Shown: positions 18,251 through 26,915, numbered from the stretch's first letter. The stretch: 43,354 nt of DNA from Candidatus Kapaibacterium sp. (GCA_018883125.1 VEQR01000020.1:1-43354); one strand, 5' to 3'. Numbers and translations are program-made. The notes: a model not told the origin generated them from the letters alone.

Positions 18251-18601
18251 ATGTCTACTATGAAACCCCTCTCACGTCCAATGCTAATCCGTATTAGGAT
18301 TATCCTTCAGCACCTTGCTGATGGCAAGCGCGTGACCGCCGGACAAATGGCGGAATCTCTGGATGTAAGCGCGCGAACTATCGCCAGAGATTTCGACTAC
18401 ATGATGAACGGTCTCGAACTGCCGATCTGCTATGAGTACAAGAGGAAATCGTACGTTCTTGCAGGCCCATTGCCATCGCTCTTTTCACTCGGTGGAGACG
18501 GCGTGGCAACTGATGGGCACCTGAAGAACAAGGTGCTCAGGAGAAAGGAGATGTCTGTTCGACGTCAACGGAAGCCCGTCAGTTCTGACGAGGCACAATG
18601 A
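18251..18601 (+). CDS. Small HTH_11-type DNA-binding protein lacking a WYL effector domain
   Basis: 116 residues. Residues about 12-66 form the winged helix-turn-helix typical of the N-terminus of WYL/DeoR-type regulators (LIRIRIILQHLADGKRVTAGQMAE then SLDVSARTIARDFDYMMNGLELPI and wing YEYKRKSYVLAG). The WYL or sugar-binding domain that normally follows is missing; instead there is a basic 45-residue tail. It may therefore be a stand-alone DNA-binding repressor or a truncated regulator. The palindrome at 18185-18197 in its promoter suggests self-control. The 3' end overlaps the convergent nadC gene by 23 bases. Confidence 0.75.
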   Translation: MSTMKPLSRPMLIRIRIILQHLADGKRVTAGQMAESLDVSARTIARDFDYMMNGLELPICYEYKRKSYVLAGPLPSLFSLGGDGVATDGHLKNKVLRRKEMSVRRQRKPVSSDEAQ

Positions 18602-19463
18602 ACTTCATCGAGATGTCGAGTGCCACGGCGCTGTGCGTGATTGCGCCTACGCTTATGTAATCAACGCCGGCCTGCGCATAGTCCCGAATGTTCGTGTACG
18701 TTATTCCACCGCTAGCCTCGGTTTCGAGTCGATGGGCCACGAGCTGCACACCCTGACGCACAAGTTCCGGAGTGAAATTGTCGAACATCACGCGATGCAC
18801 TCCGGAGCAACGAAGCACCTCGGAAACATCTCCAAGATTCTGGGCTTCTACTTCAATGCGGATGACCTTGTGAGACCGGAGCTCGCTGACAACTCGATCG
18901 ACTGCCTGCTGGATTCCACCGCAGGCAGTGATGTGATTGTCCTTGATCATCACCATGTCGTAGAGCCCGAATCGATGATTTCTCGCCCCGCCTATCAGCG
19001 TAGCGTATTTATCCAAAAGCCGCCAGCCGGGGATGGTCTTTCGCGTGTCGAGAATACTCGCCTGCGTCCCGGCAATGCGCTCCACGTAGCTGCGCGTCTT
19101 ACTTGCCACACCACTCATGCGCTGAATGAAATTCAGTGCTGTTCGCTCGCCCGAGAGCAAGGCGTGTGCCGGACCTTCAACAGTGGCAACGATGGTGCCG
19201 GGCTGACAGTCCGAGCCTTCCTCCACCAGCACATCAACGTTCACGTGATCTGACAGTTGGCGAAACACAATGGGCAGAATCGGCAGTCCACAGATAACGC
19301 CCTGTTCTTTGACGATGAATCGTGCTGACGCGCGAGCCGTGAGCGGAATACAGAGATCGCTCGTGATGTCCCCAGTGCCGATATCCTCGTGCAAGGCAAA
19401 CTGGATAAGCCGAAGCACTGAAGAGTCGACCGGAAACTGGGCCCGTTGATGTGTCATCGTCAT
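18579..19463 (-). CDS. nadC: Nicotinate-nucleotide pyrophosphorylase (carboxylating), quinolinate phosphoribosyltransferase
   Basis: 294 residues. The enzyme converts quinolinate and PRPP to nicotinate mononucleotide in de novo NAD synthesis. Family motifs are EDIGTGDITSDLCIPL at the N-terminus, ALNFIQRMSGVASKT, the PRPP-site stretch DTRKTIPGWRLLDKYA, GGARNHRFGLYDMVMIKDNHI, IEVEAQNLGDV, VMFDNFTPELV, and GVDYISVGAITHSA. It is the last gene of a six-gene operon. nadA and nadB are not in the window. It begins 10 bases after the adenine deaminase stop. Confidence 0.95.
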   Translation of the reverse strand: MTMTHQRAQFPVDSSVLRLIQFALHEDIGTGDITSDLCIPLTARASARFIVKEQGVICGLPILPIVFRQLSDHVNVDVLVEEGSDCQPGTIVATVEGPAHALLSGERTALNFIQRMSGVASKTRSYVERIAGTQASILDTRKTIPGWRLLDKYATLIGGARNHRFGLYDMVMIKDNHITACGGIQQAVDRVVSELRSHKVIRIEVEAQNLGDVSEVLRCSGVHRVMFDNFTPELVRQGVQLVAHRLETEASGGITYTNIRDYAQAGVDYISVGAITHSAVALDISMKFIVPRQN

Positions 19464-19473
19464 GCGGGCAAAT

Positions 19474-21078
19474 CTACGAGGTCACAACACTTGTGAAGCG
19501 AAAGCTCTGGCCGTCAAAGAGCCCCTTATCGCTCATTTTCAGCTGTGGAATCACTAGGAGCGCCATAAATGACAGTGTCATGAAGGGGGCTCGCAGAGCC
19601 GACCCCAGGCGCTTTGCACGGGCGTCGAGTTCTGTGTACCGTCTTGCTACATCATAGCCGTCGGCGGTGCTCATGAGTCCGGCAACGGGAAGCTCCAGCA
19701 AATGCGTTCCATCGTCATCCACGACGCAGATACCGCCCCGAGCGGCGATGACGCCATTAACCGCTTGGACGATCGCCGAATCGGTGCATCCCACGGCCAC
19801 GATATTGTGGGAGTCATGCGCCACCGAACTGGCGATCGCACCACGGTTCAGCCCAAAAGATCGAATGAACCCTGTGGCAACGGGAGCGTTGGCATATCTG
19901 TTTACCACCACGATCTTCAACACATCATCGGCCGGCAGCGCAACGTGTTCCTCGGAGGTTACAAGCTGTCCGTCGTGTGCAACGATTGCGCGCACCTTGG
20001 TCCCATCAGCGAACGAAGCAATGGCAGATTCATCAATTGGCGAACAGTCGAATCTGTTGACCACGCTTTCGTTGTGATGTGTGATAAGCGACTCTCCATC
20101 CTGCGCAACACAATGCCCCTTGATCCACGTCTCTAAAACGTTCAGATCTGTAAGGTTGTCAACAACGATGAAATCCGCGGAATCGCCGGACCGAAGAAGA
20201 CCAACATCCATGCTGTAGTGGGCAACCGGGTGGACGCTTGCGGCGCGAAGCACAGAAAAGAGATCGTAGCCGAGCGCCAGACTGCGTCGTACCAGCAGAT
20301 TGATGTGTCCCGCTACCAACGAGTCTGGATGCATATCATCACTGCAGAACATCACTTGTTCCGGATGCGAAGCGAGCAGCGGATGCAGAGCATCGTAGTT
20401 GCGCGCTGCTGACCCTTCGCGAATCAGGATCTTCATCCCTACGGCGATCTTGTCCAGCGCCTCTTCCAGCGTAAAGCATTCATGATCCGTGCTTATACCA
20501 TGCTCGGCATATCGACGCGCCTCATCGGAGCGCAGGCCGGGAGCGTGACCATCAACGGGCTTCCCGGAAGCATGAGCAATGGCGATCTTCTCCATGACAA
20601 CGGGGTCGCGATTCAGCACACCTGGCCAGTTCATCATCTCGCTCAAGTAGCCGATCCGCGGATCGTTCATGAGCTCGCGAACATCGTCGGGCGTGATCTC
20701 GGCCCCTGCGGTTTCAAACGATGTTGCCGGTACGCAGGAGGGGGCGCCAAAGGCAACAGTAAACGGCACTCGTGCTGCATTCGCCAACATGTATCGCACA
20801 CCATCGACGCCAAGGACGTTTCCGATCTCGTGCGGGTCGCTAACGGTGGCCACGGTTCCGTGAACAACGGCCAGCCGGGCAAACTCGGAGGGAACAAGCA
20901 TCGACGATTCGATGTGCACATGGGCATCGACAAAGCCCGGTAGGATATACCTGTCGGAGGGGGCATCGGGGTTCTCGTCAACGCGAAGGATTCGTCCACG
21001 CTCAACAACAACCGATCCCGGATAGATGCGGCGTTTATGAACGTCAACGATCTGTCCACTGATCATTCGGTGCGTCAT
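19474..21078 (-). CDS. ade: Adenine deaminase
   Basis: 534 residues, amidohydrolase superfamily. It converts adenine to hypoxanthine and ammonia for purine salvage. Evidence: the metal motif GFVDAHVHIESSML, HGTVATVSDPHEIGNV, the substrate region FGAPSCVPATSFETAGAEI, VDGHAPGLRSDEARRYAEHGISTDHEC, REGSAARNYDAL, FCSDDMHPDSLVAGH, and the long C-terminal domain unique to Ade (SFGLNRGAIASSVAHDSHNIVAVG). The ATG overlaps the end of the permease gene by 4 bases. Placed next to an APC-type permease, NAD kinase and nadC, it suggests joint control of adenine/pyridine nucleotide pools. Confidence 0.93.
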   Translation of the reverse strand: MTHRMISGQIVDVHKRRIYPGSVVVERGRILRVDENPDAPSDRYILPGFVDAHVHIESSMLVPSEFARLAVVHGTVATVSDPHEIGNVLGVDGVRYMLANAARVPFTVAFGAPSCVPATSFETAGAEITPDDVRELMNDPRIGYLSEMMNWPGVLNRDPVVMEKIAIAHASGKPVDGHAPGLRSDEARRYAEHGISTDHECFTLEEALDKIAVGMKILIREGSAARNYDALHPLLASHPEQVMFCSDDMHPDSLVAGHINLLVRRSLALGYDLFSVLRAASVHPVAHYSMDVGLLRSGDSADFIVVDNLTDLNVLETWIKGHCVAQDGESLITHHNESVVNRFDCSPIDESAIASFADGTKVRAIVAHDGQLVTSEEHVALPADDVLKIVVVNRYANAPVATGFIRSFGLNRGAIASSVAHDSHNIVAVGCTDSAIVQAVNGVIAARGGICVVDDDGTHLLELPVAGLMSTADGYDVARRYTELDARAKRLGSALRAPFMTLSFMALLVIPQLKMSDKGLFDGQSFRFTSVVTS

Positions 21079-22451
21079 GACGCGCCCCTTTCCACTGAGC
21101 CATTGGATGACATTCCAAACGGCCAGCTCTGGCGGTTATGTGCGATGAGCAGAAACACCGCGGTGCCAACGATCGGAGCTGCCAGGCCCACCTGCTGCTG
21201 AGTTGCACTGGCACCAGAAAACAGCCACAGCCATGCCGCAATGGCGCAAAGTGCGGGAAGTGGATAGAGCCACATTCTCCATGGCATCTGCTCTGAGCCT
21301 ACGCGACGTCGCAGAAGGAGCAGGCCAACGGCTTGGGCGATGAACTGGGTGAAGACGCGCATGGTGATGATTGACTTGATCGCATCGCTGAGCGTAAGCG
21401 TTAGACTGAAGACAATTCCAATTCCAGCCAATACCAGCAGCGCAATGTGTGGGAAATGCTCCGTGGCATGCAGCCTGCCGAATGGTCGGAAGAAATTCCC
21501 GTCGCGGGCCGCCGCATAGGGGATCCGCGAGTAGCCAAGCATTAGGCTGAACAGCGATGATGCGGCAACGATAAGAAGCATCACCGTTACAATGTTGGCC
21601 ACCGAGTGGCCGTAGAGACGCTCAACAAAAAGACTCACAACAAAGTCGGAGGTGGCCACTTCATTTGCCGGCAGAACACCGAAAACAGCCAGCTGGTAGG
21701 ACAGATATAGAAGTCCAATGCCCAGGATCGACAGGTACATACTGCGCGGAATCGTTTTCACGGGGTCGCGCACCTCGGCTCCGAGATGACACACGTTGTA
21801 GTAGCCGAGAAACGAATACATCGTTGGAATGCTGGCAACACCAAGTGCCGTCCACAAGGACACGTCAAGCGACGCAGTGGTTGAGCGTGCCGCAAAGGCC
21901 TGTGATACATCACCGAACACAAATCCGGAGATGATGATCAGGAGAAATGTGCTCATCAGGCAGACCCAAAGCATCACCGAGATCCGTCCAACGTCGGCAA
22001 TGCGGCGATACAGCAGAAAGGTCACCATCACCACCAGAAGTGCCGAACAGCATCGGCTCAGTATTGGGTCCAGCGGACCCGAGAGAAAAGCCGCATACTT
22101 CATGAATCCCAATGAAGCCGAAGCAACAACGAGCGGTGCCTGGAACGATGTTTGCCACACGAACAGGAACGACATCAGACGTCCCCAACGATCCTCGCCA
22201 TACGACTCACGTAGGAAAACATACGAGCCCCCTGCCTGTGGCATCCGAGCCCCAAGTTCGCTCCATATCGTGGCGTCGACAAGACAGATAAGCAGACCAA
22301 CGGACCAGGCAAGCAGGGCCATCGGTGCAGACCCCATGGTGGCGGCAACCAGCGAGGTTGTCACAAACGGTCCAATGCCAACCATGTCGATCATGTTGAT
22401 CGCTGTGGCTTGGAACAGAGAAAGATCGCGCTTCAGCACGGGCAGGCCCAC
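21075..22451 (-). CDS. APC superfamily amino acid/polyamine-type permease
   Basis: 458 residues with about 12 hydrophobic helices. The start is typical of the APC family: LFQATAINMIDMVGIGPFVTTSL with the glycine-rich unwound helix 1, and helix 2-3 motifs WSELGARMPQAGGSYVFLRE. Further conserved is NVCHLGAEVRDPVKTIPRSM. The substrate cannot be told from sequence. Its coupling to adenine deaminase (4-base overlap) and immediate abutment to nadK could mean a nucleobase or amino acid precursor, but this is inference only. Confidence 0.85.
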   Translation of the reverse strand: MGLPVLKRDLSLFQATAINMIDMVGIGPFVTTSLVAATMGSAPMALLAWSVGLLICLVDATIWSELGARMPQAGGSYVFLRESYGEDRWGRLMSFLFVWQTSFQAPLVVASASLGFMKYAAFLSGPLDPILSRCCSALLVVMVTFLLYRRIADVGRISVMLWVCLMSTFLLIIISGFVFGDVSQAFAARSTTASLDVSLWTALGVASIPTMYSFLGYYNVCHLGAEVRDPVKTIPRSMYLSILGIGLLYLSYQLAVFGVLPANEVATSDFVVSLFVERLYGHSVANIVTVMLLIVAASSLFSLMLGYSRIPYAAARDGNFFRPFGRLHATEHFPHIALLVLAGIGIVFSLTLTLSDAIKSIITMRVFTQFIAQAVGLLLLRRRVGSEQMPWRMWLYPLPALCAIAAWLWLFSGASATQQQVGLAAPIVGTAVFLLIAHNRQSWPFGMSSNGSVERGAS

Positions 22452-23318
22452 CTATTTGGATGTAGCGTCAACAGCCCAGAGCAGCTTCTGCCGCAGAAGA
22501 TCGTAGTAGGTGCTGTCGATACGCTTGACAAGCTTCACCAGGTGCGGACTCTTTCGAATCGTGATCGGCTGCGAACTGGTAACCGTTCCGAGGATCATCC
22601 CGTCGGCAACAACCTGACCCTGCGTTGCATCGGAAAGCAGATGCATGCGGATCTCGGACGTGTCGTTGATGATCAGGGGGCGAAGCGTGAGCGTATGGGG
22701 CGCGATCGGCGTTATGCACAAAGAGTTTGTTGACGGCGCAATGATGGGTCCACCTGCAGCCAGCGAGTACGCCGTCGAACCGGTCGGTGTGGCGATGATC
22801 ACCCCGTCCGCACGGTAGTCTGCAACATGATGATCATCAACCCATGCTCGTACCGAGATCATCTTGGCCTTTGAGGAACGCTCAAGGAGAACCTCGTTTA
22901 GCGCCGCACTGCGAACACCGCCCACCTCCACCTCAATGGTTGTGCGGTCCACAATGCGGTAATATCCCGAAATCACGCTGGCAATGGCTTCGTCGAGCTC
23001 GGTCATTGAGAACTCAGCGAGAAAACCCAGCTTTCCAACATTCACACCCATGATGGGCACATCCGTTCCCATTAACATTCGCGCGGCGGCAAGCAACGTG
23101 CCGTCACCACCAAACGTCATCACCATGTCGGCGAGCTTCTGAAACTCCGACGCGTCGCGGATCTTGCAGAGGGCGGAGGTTTCTGCATCAAGATGCTGAG
23201 CCCCCTGCTGACTGATCACCACCTCGATGCCTTCGTCATAGAAGCGTCGCACAGCCTTTTGCACGCCGGCAACTGCTTCCGGACGTGCCATGTAGGCCAT
23301 GATGGCGATACAGCGCAT
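22452..23318 (-). CDS. nadK: NAD kinase
   Basis: 288 residues. It phosphorylates NAD to NADP. Signatures are MTFGGDGTLLAAAR (GGDGT), MGVNVGKLGFLAEFS, the substrate-binding NEVLLERSSKAKM, and the catalytic-core YRADGVIIATPTGSTAYSLAAGGPI, followed by PIAPHTLTLRPLI. Length is standard. The ATG shares one base with the stop of DUF1844 (TAATG), and its stop abuts the permease start, so it is tightly embedded in the operon. Confidence 0.95.
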   Translation of the reverse strand: MRCIAIMAYMARPEAVAGVQKAVRRFYDEGIEVVISQQGAQHLDAETSALCKIRDASEFQKLADMVMTFGGDGTLLAAARMLMGTDVPIMGVNVGKLGFLAEFSMTELDEAIASVISGYYRIVDRTTIEVEVGGVRSAALNEVLLERSSKAKMISVRAWVDDHHVADYRADGVIIATPTGSTAYSLAAGGPIIAPSTNSLCITPIAPHTLTLRPLIINDTSEIRMHLLSDATQGQVVADGMILGTVTSSQPITIRKSPHLVKLVKRIDSTYYDLLRQKLLWAVDATSK

Positions 23319-23596
23319 TACGCCAGTGAGCCGGTAGTGGAGGGGGCGTCGGGGTTGCCCAATTCGTCGACGTAGTTCAGCTTCAGCGAACTGATCGTCT
23401 GATCAAGGAAGCGCGACTCTTCGCTGTCGAGATTTCCCTGCGTCTTTTCTTTGAGCACCTCAAGCACGTCAATGACGTACTTGGCATGTTCAAGACTTTT
23501 TGATAGCTGATTCGTAGCGGGATTGAGCATCTTCCCAAGGGCTACCATGCCCTCGAACTGATACATCTGGATCAATGACAGGAAAGTCAGTTTCAT
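23318..23596 (-). CDS. DUF1844 domain small protein
   Basis: 92 residues, helical. Matches the DUF1844 pattern: F-L-x-L near the start (LTFLSLIQMYQFEGMVALGKML), NQLSKSLEHAKYVIDVLEVLKEKTQGNLDSEE and LNYVDEL toward the end. The family is widespread and of unknown function. Both ends overlap neighbours (4 bases with pfkA, 1 base with nadK), so its synthesis is probably coupled to theirs. Confidence 0.85.
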   Translation of the reverse strand: MKLTFLSLIQMYQFEGMVALGKMLNPATNQLSKSLEHAKYVIDVLEVLKEKTQGNLDSEESRFLDQTISSLKLNYVDELGNPDAPSTTGSLA

Positions 23597-24552
23597 ACAA
23601 GTATCGTTGCAAGTTCCATGAGATATCCCGGTACCGGCTTGCGCGTGGCCCAGGTTTCTTCGAGTGGTACGGTGCGCACACTTCCGGCCACCTCACCAAT
23701 CATCACATCCGAACGTCCGGCCAACAACGCATCCACGGATGCCGCTCCAAGGCGCGATGCGAGAACGCGGTCGCGCACCGTTGGAGAGCCCCCTCGCTGA
23801 ATGTGACCAAGGATCGACACCTTAGATTCAATGCCATATCGGTTCTGAATCTCTTTGCTGATGCCGAGGGCTCCACCAAGTTCGTCGCCCTCGCCTACGA
23901 TCACCACCGTGCGTTTGTCACGGCCTTGCGTGACAATGCGTCGGTAAAGTTCATCGATGTCGGTCATCGTCTCAGGAACGGCGATGTACTCCGCGCCGCA
24001 GGCAATCCCCACGTCCATTGCGATAAAACCGGCATGACGTCCCATGACCTCGATAAAGAAGAGCCGTCCGTGGGAGTCCGCTGTGTCTCGAATCTTGTCG
24101 ATGGCCTGTGCAGCTGTGTTGATGGCTGTATCGTAGCCAATGGTATAGTCCGTGCCAGCAAGATCGTTGTCGATCGTCCCAGGTGTTCCAACGATCGGAA
24201 TGCCATGCTCCGTCCACAGGGCATGCGCCCCATGAAATGTTCCATCGCCACCGCACGCGATAACACCGTCTATTCCATGTTTTCGAAGTTGATCTGCTGC
24301 ACGTGTGCGGCCTTCTTCGTTGAGGAATTCTTCACACCGCGACGTTTTCAGGATGGTGCCGCCACGATCAATAATGTTCGCGGTTCGAATTCGGTCAAGG
24401 GGCTCAAAATGTCCGGCGATCATGCCCGAGTAACCACCGACGATGCCGATGACCTCCAGACCGCGTTTCTCGCCCACGCGCTCTACTGCCCGGATGTGGG
24501 CATTCATGCCGGGAGCGTCGCCTCCACTAGTGAACAATGCAATTCGTTTCAT
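23593..24552 (-). CDS. pfkA: ATP-dependent 6-phosphofructokinase
   Basis: 319 residues. It phosphorylates fructose-6-phosphate in glycolysis. Evidence: TSGGDAPGMNAHIRAV (ATP site), GVIACGGDGTFHGAHAL with GGDGT, the catalytic PGTIDNDLAGTDYTIGYDTAIN, FIEVMGRHAGFIAMD, and GHIQRGGSPTVRDRVLASRLG. GGDG (rather than the GGED form typical of PPi-dependent enzymes) supports ATP use. It is the first gene of the six-gene operon running to nadC. Its 5' end faces the phosphate-regulon promoter region, so the two operons share a divergent control region. Confidence 0.95.
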   Translation of the reverse strand: MKRIALFTSGGDAPGMNAHIRAVERVGEKRGLEVIGIVGGYSGMIAGHFEPLDRIRTANIIDRGGTILKTSRCEEFLNEEGRTRAADQLRKHGIDGVIACGGDGTFHGAHALWTEHGIPIVGTPGTIDNDLAGTDYTIGYDTAINTAAQAIDKIRDTADSHGRLFFIEVMGRHAGFIAMDVGIACGAEYIAVPETMTDIDELYRRIVTQGRDKRTVVIVGEGDELGGALGISKEIQNRYGIESKVSILGHIQRGGSPTVRDRVLASRLGAASVDALLAGRSDVMIGEVAGSVRTVPLEETWATRKPVPGYLMELATILV

Positions 24553-24599
24553 GGACTGCGAAGATACGGGGCTCTCTGAAACTCCCGCTTGGTTAGGGT

Positions 24600-24697
24600 G
24601 TTACGCGCATTACGCAAATGTTACGGAATGGTAACTCGGCGTTACCTGAATGTTACCATACGTTTGCGCCGTAACAATTCACTAACCATTTCGTAAC
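24600..24697. promoter_or_regulatory. Phased GTTAC pentamers, candidate Pho-box array
   Basis: Nine [G/A/C]TTAC-type pentamers in 98 bases between divergent pfkA and the phosphate porin. Top strand: starts at 24600, 24609, 24620, 24641, 24652. Bottom strand (GTAAC/CTAAC on top): 24631, 24671, 24682, 24693. Within each cluster neighbours are mostly exactly 11 bp apart, the spacing of PhoB direct repeats in other bacteria. The word differs from the E. coli consensus (CTGTCAT). Location ahead of porin-pstSCAB-phoU supports a phosphate-response role. Confidence 0.65.
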
Positions 24698-24712
24698 ACT
24701 ACGAAAGACGTC

Positions 24713-25960
24713 ATGAACAGTATTCGACACCTTGCTCTCTGCGCGAGTATTCTCCTCGGTGTTCTGTGCCTTCTGCCCGTTCAATCCTTGTCGCAGGCGT
24801 CAACGCAATCCCATGGAAGCTTCGACTTTAACTCCGATGGCGTTGTGTTTCAGTCGGCCGACACAAACACCCGCGTCACGATGCGCTTTCGGATGCAGAA
24901 CTGGGCCACGTACACGACCAAGAACATGACCGACGAAGACGAGTTCGACCTCTCGGCAGGTTCGACGGATCTGGTCACGCGTCGCCTGCGTCTTCGCTTT
25001 GGAGGAACATTGGTTGACCCCAGACTCACATTCAACTTGCAGCTCTCGTTCTCCCGGTCTGACATGGACTGGAACGACACACAGTTCCCGAACATCATCC
25101 GCGACGCAATGGTATTCTGGAACTTCAGCAAGAACCTCCAGGTCGGTTTTGGACAGACGAAACTTCCGGGTAACCGCCAACGTGTTGTTTCGTCGGCCGA
25201 CCTTGAAGTTCCAGATCGTTCAATTGTTAACGGAGCGTTCAATCTTGACCGCGACTTCGGATTCCAAGGTTTCTGGCGTCCTATCCATGGCGACGTGATC
25301 GTTAACCTGCGTGGTGCTATCTCCTCCGGCGACGGACGCAACCAACCGGTGATTCCGGGCGGAGGTCTTGCCTACACCGGACGTGTTGAGGTCCTTCCAC
25401 TCGGAGCATTCACCGGAGGGGGCGACTATTTCGAAGGCGACATTCTGCGCGAGCAGAAGCCCAAGGTCAGCATCGGCGTTTCCTATCAGCGCAATGATCG
25501 TCAGACGAAGACTCGTGGCACCCTTGGCAAGGCGCTCTTTGCTCAGCGCTCTTCAGACGTTCTCTATGCTGACGCTCTCTTCAAGTACAGTGGGCTTTCG
25601 ATCTACACGGAGTATGCCAAGCGCTCATCGAACGACCCGGTAACGTTTCGCGATACGACGCGGAAAGAAGCCTCGGCAATTTTTGTTGGTACCGGCTACA
25701 TGGCACAGGTTTCTTACGTGTTCCCTTCTATGTGGAACGTCGCTGCCCGGTACGCCGTCGTTGATGCAGGCTCTCAACTTGCGGGACTTTCTGAATACAC
25801 CAAGCAGACGAACATTGCCGGAGTCGTCGGTTACTACTTCAACCGTCACCGTGTAAAGGCAAACTTCGAGCTTGGCACAAACCAGACAACGCTCTACAAC
25901 AAGGCCAACCTTGAGGAGGCGAACTACTACGCACGCTTCAATGTGGAGCTCGGCATCTGA
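24713..25960 (+). CDS. Phosphate-selective porin O/P-type outer-membrane protein
   Basis: 415 residues. A signal peptide (to about ..SLSQ) is followed by the Porin_O_P pattern: FDFNSDGVVFQSADTNTRVTMRFRMQ, GSTDLVTRRLRLRFGGTLVDPRLTFNLQLSFSR, WNFSKNLQVGFGQTKLPGNRQRVVSSADLEVPDRS, and a C-terminal strand YYARFNVELGI. The family forms trimeric anion channels favouring phosphate or polyphosphate. It is the first gene after the Pho-box array and lies just upstream of pstS, consistent with phosphate-starvation induction. A stem at 25966-25993 separates it from pstS. Confidence 0.9.
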   Translation: MNSIRHLALCASILLGVLCLLPVQSLSQASTQSHGSFDFNSDGVVFQSADTNTRVTMRFRMQNWATYTTKNMTDEDEFDLSAGSTDLVTRRLRLRFGGTLVDPRLTFNLQLSFSRSDMDWNDTQFPNIIRDAMVFWNFSKNLQVGFGQTKLPGNRQRVVSSADLEVPDRSIVNGAFNLDRDFGFQGFWRPIHGDVIVNLRGAISSGDGRNQPVIPGGGLAYTGRVEVLPLGAFTGGGDYFEGDILREQKPKVSIGVSYQRNDRQTKTRGTLGKALFAQRSSDVLYADALFKYSGLSIYTEYAKRSSNDPVTFRDTTRKEASAIFVGTGYMAQVSYVFPSMWNVAARYAVVDAGSQLAGLSEYTKQTNIAGVVGYYFNRHRVKANFELGTNQTTLYNKANLEEANYYARFNVELGI

Positions 25961-25965
25961 GCATG

Positions 25966-25993
25966 CAGAGTGTTACGAAACCGTAACACTCTG
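25966..25993 (+). terminator. 12-bp hairpin between porin and pstS
   Basis: CAGAGTGTTACG pairs perfectly with CGTAACACTCTG around an AAAC loop. No T-tract follows, so it is not a canonical intrinsic terminator. It could be an attenuator or RNA-processing stem setting the porin-to-pstS ratio. It is made of the same GTTAC/GTAAC words as the upstream boxes, so it may instead be a protein-binding site. Confidence 0.5.
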
Positions 25994-26064
25994 ACGTGGA
26001 CGATGCACCGACGACGCCAACTCTCGATTTTTGACGGTTCTGTTCACACTCATTCCATTTCATC

Positions 26065-26907
26065 ATGAACATCTTTCGTCGATTTGCCCCCTTCACGGCA
26101 ACATTCCTGATCCTCACGTTCGTCGCATTGGCGCTTCCAAAGGATCGCATCACCATCAAGGGTTCGGACACCATGGTGATCCTCGTCCAGCGCTGGACGG
26201 AGATCTACCCTGATAAGACCAATGTGGAATTCCAGGTAACCGGTGGCGGCTCCGGTACCGGCATCGCAGCCCTCATCAACGGCACCACCAACATCTGCTC
26301 TTCATCACGTCCGATCAAGAAGGACGAAGTTGCCCAGCTGGAAGCGAAGTATGGGTACAAGGGGCTGGAGATCCGCGTCGCCATGGACGGTCTGGCGATC
26401 TACGTCCACAAGAGCAATCCTGTGAAGCAACTGACAATGGAACAGGTAAAGAACATCTTTACGGGCAAGGTCACAAACTGGAAGGATGTAGGCGGACCGA
26501 ACAAGCCAATCCTGCTCTATTCACGGGAAAACAACTCGGGCACCTACGAGTTCTTCAAGGAGCATGTTCTGAACAAACAGGATTTTGCGGCATCGGCACA
26601 ACACATGGCCGGCACAGCAGCCCTGATCAACGCTATTTCGAAGGATCCCAACGGTATCGGCTTTGGTGGATCAGCATACGCCAAGAACGTCAAGGCACTA
26701 CCAATTGCCAAGGATGCCGCTTCGAAGGCCATCGCCGCAAATGTCGCTTCGATCCATTCCGGGGAGTATCCGATCAGCCGGTTCCTCTACTTTTATTTGA
26801 ATCGTAAACCAGATGGTAACGTGAAGAAATTCATCGACTGGGTAATTTCGGCCTCTGGTCAGAAAGTTGTCTCCGAGGTCGGGTACTATCCGATCAAGAA
26901 GAAGTAA
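26065..26907 (+). CDS. pstS: Phosphate ABC transporter, periplasmic substrate-binding protein
   Basis: 280 residues with a signal peptide. PstS binds phosphate in the periplasm and delivers it to PstCA. Evidence: ITIKGSDTMVILVQRWTEIY at the mature start, QVTGGGSGTGIAALINGTTNI, the phosphate-contact regions SSRPIKKDE and YSRENNSGTYEFFKEHVL, and GFGGSAYA. It lies downstream of the porin and nine bases before pstC. The absence of a lipobox suggests a soluble form. Confidence 0.95.
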   Translation: MNIFRRFAPFTATFLILTFVALALPKDRITIKGSDTMVILVQRWTEIYPDKTNVEFQVTGGGSGTGIAALINGTTNICSSSRPIKKDEVAQLEAKYGYKGLEIRVAMDGLAIYVHKSNPVKQLTMEQVKNIFTGKVTNWKDVGGPNKPILLYSRENNSGTYEFFKEHVLNKQDFAASAQHMAGTAALINAISKDPNGIGFGGSAYAKNVKALPIAKDAASKAIAANVASIHSGEYPISRFLYFYLNRKPDGNVKKFIDWVISASGQKVVSEVGYYPIKKK

Positions 26908-26915
26908 AGGATTGA

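Noticed and set aside
19702-24579. Long plus-strand ORFs opposite ade, the permease, nadK and pfkA (up to 334 codons)
   Set aside because: They lie antisense to well-identified genes, show no family motif, and follow from the third-position GC bias of the opposite strand.
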